Part shown: positions 1 to 6,569 of the stretch, one piece after another
How the letters are laid out: every line of letters begins with the position of its first letter
Position numbering within the stretch: position 1 is the first letter of the stretch
Source of the DNA: an uncultured Ruminococcus sp.
Lineage (GTDB): Bacteria; Bacillota; Clostridia; Oscillospirales; Acutalibacteraceae
Direction of reading: 5' to 3'
Assembly: GCA_900543095.1 (NCBI GenBank)
Contig: UQQD01000024.1
Coordinates: 1 to 19,445, forward strand
Length of the DNA stretch: 19,445 nucleotides
Made by a program: the position numbers and the translations under genes
The notes under the pieces: model-generated
Database searches by the model: none
What the model saw: the letters and a program-made list of their open reading frames with translations, nothing else
What the model was told of the DNA's origin: nothing

Positions 1-55
1 GCGCACATCGTTCGGGACGATGGGGTCGCAAGTTCGAATCTTGTCACCTCGACCA
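1..55 (+). tRNA. tRNA-Pro(CGG), 3' part
   Basis: The window opens inside the D-arm of a tRNA. The anticodon stem CATCG/CGATG encloses the seven-base loop TTCGGGA, which gives anticodon CGG with G at position 37, typical of tRNA-Pro. A five-base variable region GGGTC follows, then T-stem GCAAG/CTTGT with loop TTCGAAT, acceptor strand CACCTCG, discriminator A and an encoded CCA ending at 55. The 5' acceptor strand and most of the D-arm lie outside the window. Confidence 0.93.
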
Positions 56-60
56 ACTGT

Positions 61-92
61 AATAACGCCGTCTTTTGGCGGCGTTATTTTTT
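61..92 (+). terminator. Intrinsic terminator after tRNA-Pro
   Basis: A 10-bp perfect stem AATAACGCCG/CGGCGTTATT with loop TCTTTTGG runs into a T tract. It starts five bases after the tRNA CCA end and should end the tRNA transcript. Confidence 0.88.
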
Positions 93-187
93 GCAGTAAC
101 TGCAAAAAATGTAATAGTTTATCATATATGGCGGAAACCTTGAATGTTAATCTGCTCAGTTTGCCGCTTCAAAGGTTTTAACACTTC

Positions 188-214
188 AAGCTTCCCCAAC
201 GGGAAGCTTTTTTT
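188..214 (+). terminator. Terminator-like hairpin upstream of pcrA
   Basis: A 9-bp perfect stem AAGCTTCCC/GGGAAGCTT with loop CAAC is followed by seven Ts. It sits 40 bases upstream of the pcrA start and in the same orientation. It could terminate a short transcript or attenuate pcrA. Just upstream, an imperfect inverted repeat (GAAACCTTGAA near 136-146, TTCAAAGGTTTT near 168-179) could form a competing fold. No promoter in 93-187 could be fixed with confidence. Confidence 0.7.
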
Positions 215-254
215 GTATATGCATTTTTTAACTACATATTATTCAGGAGAGCTT

Positions 255-2483
255 ATGACGCAAAACGAAATCAAACAAAAATTTTCTCATATGAACAAAA
301 TGCAGCAGCAGGCGGTTTTTTCAACAGAGGGACCACTGCTTATTCTTGCGGGCGCAGGTTCGGGCAAAACTACCGTGCTTGTCAACAGAATAGCCTATAT
401 ATTGCAGTCGGAGCTTTGCAATCCGTGGAATATTCTTGCTATAACCTTTACCAACAAGGCGGCAGGCGAGCTTAAAGAGCGCATTTGCGCAACAGTTCCC
501 GAGGGCGGAAACGATATTTGGGCGGCAACCTTTCATTCTACCTGTGCAAGAATTTTACGCCGCTACGGCGACAGAATAGGCTATACAAGCCATTTTACCG
601 TGTATGCGACCGACGACCAGAAAAGGCTCGTCAAGGATATAATGAAACAGCTTAATATCGACGAAAAGATTTTGCCTGCAAAGGCGGTGCTTTCCGAAAT
701 TTCAAAAGCAAAGGATAAAATGCTTACACCTTCCGAAATGTTAAGTCAGGCGGGCTATGACAACCGCAAGGCTTCTGTTGCAAAGGTCTATGAAATCTAT
801 CAGTCAAGGCTAAAAACCGCAAACGCAATGGATTTTGACGATTTGCTCTGCAACACTGTTTTGCTTTTTGAACAATGTCCCGAAATACTCGGCTACTACC
901 AAAATCAGTTTAAGTACATAATGGTTGACGAGTATCAGGACACAAACAAGGTTCAGTACAAATTTGTCAGTATGCTTGCCGAAAAATACGGAAATATCTG
1001 TGTTGTGGGCGACGACGACCAGAGTATATACAAATTCAGAGGAGCAACTATAGAAAACATCCTTTCGTTTGAAAACACCTTTAAGGGAGCAAAAATAATT
1101 CGTCTTGAACAGAATTACCGCAGTACGCAAAATATACTCAACGCCGCAAATGAAGTTATTTCAAACAACACAATGCGTAAGGGCAAAACCCTGTGGACGG
1201 AAAATCCTAAGGGAGATAAAATAGAAGCTCACTTTTGCGAAACGGAGCGTGACGAAGCAAATTTTGTTGCAAACACAATACTTGACGGTGTTGCAGACGG
1301 CCGCAAATTTTCGGATTTTGCCGTGCTTTACCGCACCAACGCTCAGTCAAACGCTATTGAGCAGGCATTGTCACGTTCGGGAGTTCCTCACCGTATAATC
1401 GGCGGTCACAGGTTCTATGACCGTGAAGAAATCAGGGATATGGTGGCATATTTGCAGGTGATAAACAATCCGCACGACGACGTAAGACTCAGCCGTATAA
1501 TCAATGTGCCGAAACGCTCAATAGGCACAAAAACCGTGTCAACTGCCGCCGAGATTGCCTCAGGACTCGGCGAAAGCATTTACAATATTATCAAAAACGC
1601 CGATGATTTTCCTGCGCTCTCCCGTTCAGCGGCAAAGCTCAAAGAGTTTGTCAGCCTTATTGACGGGCTTATTGAGGCTGAGCAAAGCGGAGATTATTCT
1701 CTTGCAGAATTATATAATCTTATCATCGAGCATACAAATTACAGAACTTATCTTAAAAATGAAAAAGAAAACGCCGATGTAAGGATAGAAAACATCGAGG
1801 AGCTTCTCTCAAATATCATCAAATTTGAAGAGGACTACGCCGATGAAGCCGATCTTTCTTCTTTCCTTGAGGAAATTTCGCTCCAGACTGATATTGATAA
1901 TTACGATGCAGACGCCGACACCTGTGTAATAATGACTCTGCACAGCGCAAAGGGACTTGAATTCCCTGTTGTGTTTATAACGGGGATGGAGGACGGAATT
2001 TTCCCGTCATACGCTTCTATTATAAATCCCGATGAAATCGGCGAGGAACGCAGACTTGCATATGTCGGCATAACAAGGGCAAAGGAAAAGCTGTATTTAA
2101 CAAAAACACGTTCAAGAATGTTATTCGGTTCAACGTCATATAACAAGACGTCACGTTTTCTCAACGAAATTCCTGATGAACTTATCAATATAACCGAAGA
2201 AAACAAAAAATTTGTGCAATCATCTTCGTATTCATCTCAACCCGATAAAATATCGGTCGGTTCATCAAAGCCCAAAACCGCATATAATCCGTCGCTGTAT
2301 AAAAAGCCTGCCGTTAAGTCGGGCGTTGTGTATAATGTCGGTGACACAGTGCTGCACAAGGTTTTCGGCAAAGGAATGGTTATGAAAGCCGAAAAAATGG
2401 GCAACGATACATTGCTTGAGATAGCCTTTGAAAAGGGAACTAAAAACCTTATGGCTAATTTCAGCAAGATGGAAAAAATATAA
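255..2483 (+). CDS. pcrA: ATP-dependent DNA helicase PcrA/UvrD
   Basis: This is a 742-residue superfamily 1A 3'-5' DNA helicase, the Gram-positive PcrA type, which acts in nucleotide excision repair, replication restart and removal of RecA filaments. Visible motifs are Walker A GAGSGKT (residues 33-39), motif II DEYQD (about 225-229), motif III GDDDQSIYKFRGA, motif IV QNYRS, motif V TLHSAKGLEFP and motif VI VGITRAKEKL. The C-terminal domain (VGDTVLHKVFGKGMV) is the Tudor-like module that binds RNA polymerase in PcrA. The ATG at 255 is chosen because it has an AGGAGA site 7-8 bases upstream; the open frame runs back to 144 but crosses a terminator hairpin. Length is normal for the family. It appears monocistronic. 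Confidence 0.96.
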   Translation: MTQNEIKQKFSHMNKMQQQAVFSTEGPLLILAGAGSGKTTVLVNRIAYILQSELCNPWNILAITFTNKAAGELKERICATVPEGGNDIWAATFHSTCARILRRYGDRIGYTSHFTVYATDDQKRLVKDIMKQLNIDEKILPAKAVLSEISKAKDKMLTPSEMLSQAGYDNRKASVAKVYEIYQSRLKTANAMDFDDLLCNTVLLFEQCPEILGYYQNQFKYIMVDEYQDTNKVQYKFVSMLAEKYGNICVVGDDDQSIYKFRGATIENILSFENTFKGAKIIRLEQNYRSTQNILNAANEVISNNTMRKGKTLWTENPKGDKIEAHFCETERDEANFVANTILDGVADGRKFSDFAVLYRTNAQSNAIEQALSRSGVPHRIIGGHRFYDREEIRDMVAYLQVINNPHDDVRLSRIINVPKRSIGTKTVSTAAEIASGLGESIYNIIKNADDFPALSRSAAKLKEFVSLIDGLIEAEQSGDYSLAELYNLIIEHTNYRTYLKNEKENADVRIENIEELLSNIIKFEEDYADEADLSSFLEEISLQTDIDNYDADADTCVIMTLHSAKGLEFPVVFITGMEDGIFPSYASIINPDEIGEERRLAYVGITRAKEKLYLTKTRSRMLFGSTSYNKTSRFLNEIPDELINITEENKKFVQSSSYSSQPDKISVGSSKPKTAYNPSLYKKPAVKSGVVYNVGDTVLHKVFGKGMVMKAEKMGNDTLLEIAFEKGTKNLMANFSKMEKI

Positions 2484-2518
2484 TCACAAATTCCTTATAT
2501 TCTTCACACAAATCAAAA

Positions 2519-2579
2519 ACCTCCATAAAATGTATTGTTACAGAGCGATATTTAGCCTGTTAATACTTAATATGGAGGT
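2519..2579 (+). promoter_or_regulatory. Long hairpin that sequesters a ribosome binding site
   Basis: ACCTCCATA (2519-2527) pairs perfectly with TATGGAGGT (2571-2579), which contains the GGAGGT ribosome site of the gene at 2587. After a symmetric 4x4 internal loop, GTATT (2532-2536) pairs with AATAC (2562-2566), and further in ACAG (2540-2543) pairs with CTGT (2557-2560). The nesting suggests one extended RNA hairpin that would block ribosome access. No ligand or known riboswitch class was recognised. Confidence 0.65.
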
Positions 2580-2586
2580 AATTTTT

Positions 2587-3438
2587 ATGCCAGATGCATC
2601 TTTAGATTTGGAACAGACTTCTGCTAAAAGCGACATCGGTCAAAGAGCAGACTTTGATTCCGTTTGCGTAGACGTTCCGCGAATCTATGACAGTTGCTGT
2701 GCAAAGGATTGTCTGAGTAATCTGCCTGTGTATTTTTCTGCACAGAATCAAAGGCTTGTGGAAGAGGCGACTTCTGTTCGTTTGAACAAAGCAAGTGTGT
2801 CAAATGCAATTATAAAAGTAGATTCCGTTGCATTCCATACCGGATTTTATTCTGTAGATATGGTATTCTACTTTTCGGTTTGCTGTGACATTTATTCGGG
2901 AAGCGGTTCATTGCCGACAACAATCAACGGCGTTGCAACCTACGGCAAAAGAGTAGTGCTTTACGGCAGCTCGGGGGATATAAAATCCTTTGCGAGTGAT
3001 GCATCCGAAACTGCAGGATATTCACCCAATACCTGTTGTTCGCCCGAAGAGGGAAGCTTGCCGAAGGCAACCGTAAACGTTTCCAATCCAATGGGATTAT
3101 CGTCAAAGCTTGTGAAGCCTGAAGAGAATGTAAGTCTACCGTATATTCCAAGTTATTTGATTGACGCTATCGGAGGAGAACTTTCTGCTCCGGTAGAAAA
3201 GCAGGTTCTTGTAACGCTGGGAATTTTCACGATTACAAGACTTCAGCGCAACGTACAGCTCTTGATACCGTCGTATGATTTCTGTGTTCCGCGCAAAGAG
3301 TGCGCCGTAAAAACCGATGATCCGTGCGAAGTATTCAGCCAGATTGAATTCCCGACGGATTCATTCTTCCCGCCAAGCCCGATTGATTCTGATAGCGGAA
3401 CCTCAGAGCCGCATTGCAGCTGCTGTAATTCCGAATGA
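2587..3438 (+). CDS. Conserved cysteine-rich clostridial protein, function unknown
   Basis: The product is 283 residues and soluble, with no signal peptide or membrane segment. It resembles a clostridial family whose members carry a motif like R(I/V)(Y/F)DSC..KDC near the N-terminus; here RIYDSCCAKDCLSNLPVYF lies at about residues 33-51. Cysteines cluster there and at the C-terminus (HCSCCNSE). The start at 2587 is fixed by GGAGGT eight bases upstream, and that site lies in the stem of the preceding hairpin. The family occurs widely in spore formers, so a coat or late-sporulation role is conceivable, but nothing in the sequence proves it. It stands alone between pcrA and a convergent gene. 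Confidence 0.75.
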   Translation: MPDASLDLEQTSAKSDIGQRADFDSVCVDVPRIYDSCCAKDCLSNLPVYFSAQNQRLVEEATSVRLNKASVSNAIIKVDSVAFHTGFYSVDMVFYFSVCCDIYSGSGSLPTTINGVATYGKRVVLYGSSGDIKSFASDASETAGYSPNTCCSPEEGSLPKATVNVSNPMGLSSKLVKPEENVSLPYIPSYLIDAIGGELSAPVEKQVLVTLGIFTITRLQRNVQLLIPSYDFCVPRKECAVKTDDPCEVFSQIEFPTDSFFPPSPIDSDSGTSEPHCSCCNSE

Positions 3439-3454
3439 GCTTTGGTACACGCAA

Positions 3455-3491
3455 AACGGTTGGAGTATTATGCTCCAACCGTTATTTTCTT
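3455..3491 (+). terminator. Intrinsic terminator, possibly bidirectional
   Basis: An 11-bp perfect stem AACGGTTGGAG/CTCCAACCGTT with loop TATTATG is followed by ATTTTCTT on the plus strand. It lies between two convergent genes and abuts the stop of the minus-strand gene, so it may serve both. Confidence 0.85.
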
Positions 3492-4035
3492 AGAATTTCC
3501 ATTCCGATATTTTGTTTTTCTTTACAATAAACGCTTTGTCTGCAATTTTTGCCAACGGCTCGTCGCTTTTGCTGTCCGAATAGAACTCGTCGATTTTTTT
3601 ATCGCCGAAAATTTCATAAAAACGCCTGACTTTTTCCTCTCCGTGACAGTTGATGCCGCTGTACTTTCCGCTTTTTTTATCGACCTTTGAGGCAATTAGA
3701 TTTTTGCAAACCGGTTTAAGCAAAAATTCGGGAGAAGCAGAAATTATCAGATCGTCGTCTTTTTTCTGCCTTTTATAAAAATCCTTAATTTTGTTTTTGT
3801 GCCGTTTCCAAAATTCTTCAACATCCCTGTCAATGTCGCAGTACGTCAAAAACCTGTACATAGTTTCCTTAAATTGCGTCTTACTGCCGATTTTAAACAC
3901 ATAGTATTTTAAAAACGCCGATAACAGCGAGGGTGAAAGCTTAAAAATACCTTTGTGACTTTTCAGTGAAAAAAGGTAAAAGTCGGCGGTCGAGTCGCCG
4001 TCATATATTGTTTTGTCAAAATCGTAAACATTCAT
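3490..4035 (-). CDS. HAD-superfamily phosphatase (subfamily IB-like)
   Basis: This 181-residue haloacid-dehalogenase-type hydrolase probably removes phosphate from a small phosphomonoester. Motif I is YDFDKT near residues 4-9 (catalytic Asp in DxD), motif II is the serine in ISASPEF (about 98-104), a lysine-rich stretch can supply motif III, and motif IV is SDSKSDEP with paired acids. It is shorter than SerB-type phosphoserine phosphatases and has a helical cap between motifs I and II, as in COG0560-like proteins. The substrate cannot be assigned. The GGAGG upstream of the ATG is unusually far away (about 19 bases), so initiation may be weak or the start uncertain. Confidence 0.85.
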   Translation of the reverse strand: MNVYDFDKTIYDGDSTADFYLFSLKSHKGIFKLSPSLLSAFLKYYVFKIGSKTQFKETMYRFLTYCDIDRDVEEFWKRHKNKIKDFYKRQKKDDDLIISASPEFLLKPVCKNLIASKVDKKSGKYSGINCHGEEKVRRFYEIFGDKKIDEFYSDSKSDEPLAKIADKAFIVKKNKISEWKF

Positions 4036-4107
4036 AATTGCGTGAAATTCGCCGCCCTCCGCCCAAAAATTATTTTGTTACCGTGTTTTAATAAAAATTG
4101 TATGGAT

Positions 4108-4135
4108 ATGATAAAAGTATAATATCATTCGTCAA
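4108..4135 (-). promoter_or_regulatory. Predicted promoter for the HAD phosphatase gene
   Basis: Reading the minus strand, TTGACG (4135-4130) and TATCAT (4113-4108) are separated by 16 bases, each one base from the sigma-A consensus. The leader to the ATG at 4035 would be about 65 bases. Confidence 0.5.
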
Positions 4136-4169
4136 ATTTTTCAAGAAAATTTTGCAATCCACTTTTCTA

Positions 4170-4198
4170 TTGCCATTTTTCGCATTATATTGTATAAT
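4170..4198 (+). promoter_or_regulatory. Predicted sigma-A promoter of the DUF5685/J-domain operon
   Basis: TTGCCA (4170-4175) and a perfect TATAAT (4193-4198) are 17 bases apart. A second TATAAT occurs at 4206-4211 within near-repeats of GTATAATT. The ribosome site follows at 4219, so the leader would be very short. This promoter diverges from the one for the HAD gene. Confidence 0.7.
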
Positions 4199-4231
4199 TA
4201 CAATGTATAATTGTATTTAAGGAGCAGACAA

Positions 4232-5098
4232 GTGTTTGGATATTTGCAGGTTCAAAAAAGTGAGCTTTTGGTTCGTGAATATGACGCCTACAAGTCCGTT
4301 TACTGCGGACTTTGCAAACAGCTCGGAAAAGATTATTCGTTTCTTACCCGACTTATTCTCAGTTATGACTGCACCTTTTATGCAATGCTGCTTATGTCGC
4401 TTCACAGAAGCTGTTCGGGCTTTAGGGACGGCAGATGCAGATTTAATCCGCTTAAAAAATGCAAATATGCGGAGGATAAAAGCGATTGCTATTCAAAAGC
4501 TGCGGCGCTTTCGGTAATTTCCTCTTACTATAAGCTGAAAGATGATATTGTTGATAGCGGATTCTTCAAAAAAATTGCAGTTTATCTCGTTTTGCCTTTC
4601 TTTTCACATTGGCACAAAAAGGCAATGAGAATTTATCCTGATTTGGAGAAATGCGTTTCGGAGATGATGACGCTGCAGCAAAAAGCCGAACAATCCGATG
4701 ACTTTTCTCTTGATATGTCGGCTCACCCGACAGGAAATATGCTTGCAAGCGTGCTTTCTCTTGAAGCCGAAAGCGACTTTGACAGGCGGACATATTATGA
4801 ATTGGGCTACCAGCTCGGCAGGTGGATATATTTTATCGACGCCGCAGATGATTATACAAAGGATAAAAAGAGCGGTTGTTTTAATCCGTTCCTAAAGGTT
4901 GAATCTGAGGATATATGTTCGCTTATGACTTCGGTGCTTAATCAGTCGCTTGCAAGGGCATATAATGCTTATAATCTTATAGATTTAAAAGATTTTAAAG
5001 GAATTTTTGATAATATGTTGCTTTACGGTTTCCCGACTGTTCAAAACAAGGTAACCGAAAAAACAGCTACGGAGGTAAAAAATGACAAATCCATATGA
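4232..5098 (+). CDS. DUF5685 family protein
   Basis: This 288-residue protein of unknown biochemical function matches the clostridial DUF5685 pattern: an N-terminal FGY....SEL.VREYD.Y...YCGLCK.LG segment, then a largely helical body with scattered cysteines (CRFNPLKKC near 75-83). The start is GTG at 4232 with AAGGAG seven bases upstream; codons before it are in frame but lack a ribosome site. The last 17 bases overlap the J-domain gene, whose GGAGGT site lies inside this reading frame, so the two are probably translationally coupled. DUF5685 next to a J-domain protein recurs in Clostridia, which suggests joint action, but the role is unknown. Confidence 0.85.
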   Translation: MFGYLQVQKSELLVREYDAYKSVYCGLCKQLGKDYSFLTRLILSYDCTFYAMLLMSLHRSCSGFRDGRCRFNPLKKCKYAEDKSDCYSKAAALSVISSYYKLKDDIVDSGFFKKIAVYLVLPFFSHWHKKAMRIYPDLEKCVSEMMTLQQKAEQSDDFSLDMSAHPTGNMLASVLSLEAESDFDRRTYYELGYQLGRWIYFIDAADDYTKDKKSGCFNPFLKVESEDICSLMTSVLNQSLARAYNAYNLIDLKDFKGIFDNMLLYGFPTVQNKVTEKTATEVKNDKSI

Positions 5099-5684
5099 AG
5101 TGCTCGGAGTGAGCGAAACCACCACTGACGAAGAGATAAAGACGGCATATCGCAAGCTTGCAAAAAAGTATCACCCCGATAATTATGCAAATTCGCCTCT
5201 TGCGGATGTTGCCGAACAAAAAATGAAAGAGGTCAACGAGGCTTATGATACAATAAACCAATGGCGTCAAAAGGGCAAGGGAACAGGCTCAACGGGCAGT
5301 TCCGCTTATTCGTCGGCAAATTCTTCAAACTCGCAGTTTTATAATGTACGAATTTATATTCAGCGCAATATGATTGACCAGGCTGAACAGGTGCTTGGGT
5401 CAACGCCAAACGGAAACCGCACTGCCGAGTGGTACTATCTCAAGGGAATGTGTGCGTACCGCAGAGGCTGGAGCGAACAGGCGTTCGGCTATTTTAACAC
5501 GGCGTGTAATATGGATCCGAACAACCCGGAGTACCGTGCGGCAATGAATAATATGCAGGGACAGCGCACCTACAATTACGGCGGATTTAATCAGCCCAAT
5601 TCTCAGTCGGGCTCTGAATGTTCGGTATGTGATATTTGTTCGGCTATGATGTGCGCCAACTGTTTGTGTAACTGTTGCAGATAA
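5082..5684 (+). CDS. J-domain (DnaJ-like) protein with TPR-like middle and Cys-rich tail
   Basis: This is a 200-residue co-chaperone-like protein. Residues 1-65 form a J domain (NPYEVLGVSE, then the essential HPD at 31-33), which stimulates Hsp70/DnaK ATPase in known family members. The linker is Ser/Gly-rich (about 68-85). Residues about 88-160 form a helical, TPR-like repeat (WYYLKGMCAYRRG..EQAFGYF..A...DP..PEYR). The C-terminus has seven cysteines in about 20 residues (CSVCDIC...CANCLCNCC), a possible metal site or membrane-proximal anchor. It lacks the G/F and zinc-finger layout of classical DnaJ, so it is a specialised type. GGAGGT precedes the ATG. It overlaps the upstream DUF5685 gene. 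Confidence 0.9.
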   Translation: MTNPYEVLGVSETTTDEEIKTAYRKLAKKYHPDNYANSPLADVAEQKMKEVNEAYDTINQWRQKGKGTGSTGSSAYSSANSSNSQFYNVRIYIQRNMIDQAEQVLGSTPNGNRTAEWYYLKGMCAYRRGWSEQAFGYFNTACNMDPNNPEYRAAMNNMQGQRTYNYGGFNQPNSQSGSECSVCDICSAMMCANCLCNCCR

Positions 5685-5694
5685 GGACGCTGTT

Positions 5695-6246
5695 ATGAAT
5701 AACGGAATTAAAAAATCGACCTTTCGCATCGCCGTTTGTGCAATAATTGCCGCTCTCGGCGTTGTGCTTATGATGATTACATCTATTGTGCCTGTGGGTA
5801 CATATGCGCTTCCGTGCTTTGCGGGGATACTGGTAATAGCGGTGGTTATAGAATACGGCGTAAAATGGTCGATAGGCGTGTTTGCGGTCATTTCTGTTTT
5901 GTCGGTGTTCCTTGCAGGCGACAAGGAGGCTGTGCTTTATTTTATAGCGTTTTTCGGTTATTATCCGATAATTAAAAATGTATTTGAAAGCAAGATTAAA
6001 AACAAGTTTCTTTTGTTTTTTCTAAAGCTTGCGGTTTTTAATGCGGCGGCGGTCGCTTCGTTTTTCATAGGCACATTTTTGCTTTCAATACCAAATGAAG
6101 ATTACACCCTGTTCGGAGTGTACATTCCGTGGGCGTTTCTTGTCATTGGCAATATATTTTTTGTTTTTTACGATTATGCGGTAACGGTGTTTGTTGCGGC
6201 TTATGTCCGCAAGCTGCGCGGCAAATTGTTTGGAAAACTTAAATAA
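5695..6246 (+). CDS. Small polytopic membrane protein, ECF S-component-like
   Basis: The 183-residue product is hydrophobic, with about five or six membrane segments (roughly 11-33, 38-55, 58-75, 80-95, 105-130, 138-170) and a basic C-terminal tail. Size and topology fit small transporter substrate-binding subunits such as ECF S components, but no diagnostic motif was recognised. The start has AAGGA overlapping the stop codon of the J-domain gene, seven bases before the ATG, so it is the third gene of the same operon. Confidence 0.75.
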   Translation: MNNGIKKSTFRIAVCAIIAALGVVLMMITSIVPVGTYALPCFAGILVIAVVIEYGVKWSIGVFAVISVLSVFLAGDKEAVLYFIAFFGYYPIIKNVFESKIKNKFLLFFLKLAVFNAAAVASFFIGTFLLSIPNEDYTLFGVYIPWAFLVIGNIFFVFYDYAVTVFVAAYVRKLRGKLFGKLK

Positions 6247-6288
6247 GGAAATATTTCCCAAAATTCCTTTAGCGAAATTTAATATATT

Positions 6289-6313
6289 TTAAAATTCTTT
6301 TTGTGAATTTTAA
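6289..6313. repeat. 9-bp inverted repeat in the AT-rich gap
   Basis: TTAAAATTC (6289-6297) and GAATTTTAA (6305-6313) flank a seven-base spacer. It may be a weak terminator for the upstream operon or an operator next to the following promoter. There is no clear T tract beyond it. Confidence 0.4.
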
Positions 6314-6331
6314 TGAAATTTAAAATTCTAA

Positions 6332-6360
6332 TTGCGAAAAATAGATGTATGTGTTATAAT
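6332..6360 (+). promoter_or_regulatory. Predicted promoter of the lysozyme leader
   Basis: TTGCGA (6332-6337) and perfect TATAAT (6355-6360) are spaced by 17 bases. The -10 region reads TGTGTTATAAT, identical to the promoter region before the agrB leader at 13059-13069, so the two leader elements share promoter-proximal sequence as well. Confidence 0.7.
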
Positions 6361-6366
6361 TTAAGC

Positions 6367-6510
6367 GAAAATGTCGCCCGTTGCTTAGGCGGTGGGTGGT
6401 GCTTTGGAATTCCAGCGGAAGTTATTAGCTCACACTGAAACTCTGAGGAGCTTACGCTCTTTTGTGCTGTTTGCAATCTGTCGCAAGCTTTGCTCCGACT
6501 TGAATGACTC
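6367..6510 (+). ncRNA. Repeated leader RNA element, copy A (before lysozyme gene)
   Basis: This is the transcribed leader between the promoter and the lysozyme gene. It shares with copy B (13098-13263) a 5' portion (CGCC loop GGCG, GGAATTCCAGCGG) and with copies B and C a 46-base core at 6443-6488, alignable without gaps. The core starts with CTGAGGAG and contains TTGCAATCT followed by GCAAG. GGAGC (6447-6451) can pair with GCTCC (6492-6496), closing a TTGC/GCAA hairpin. The ribosome site of the gene comes about 50 bases later. No known riboswitch class was recognised. Confidence 0.6.
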
Positions 6511-6569
6511 TATACAATAGAAAAATTATATTTTTTACGATGATATTAAAGAATTTAGAAGGTGAAATT

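Noticed and set aside
1..55. Reading the first tRNA as a class II (Ser/Leu) tRNA with a long variable arm
   Set aside because: The apparent arm CATCG..CGATG is the anticodon stem; its loop reads CGG with G37, and the remaining variable region has five bases.
128..181. 17-codon frame (MAETLNV...) before the hairpin at 188-214, as a leader peptide
   Set aside because: There is no ribosome binding site and no regulatory codons; its end lies before the hairpin without overlapping it.
144..254. N-terminal extension of the pcrA frame to 144
   Set aside because: It crosses a terminator hairpin, has no ribosome site and does not resemble helicase N-termini; ATG 255 has a good site.
6367..6569. c-di-AMP (ydaO) riboswitch before the lysozyme gene
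   Set aside because: That class often controls wall hydrolases, but its conserved sequence blocks could not be found in copies A or B.
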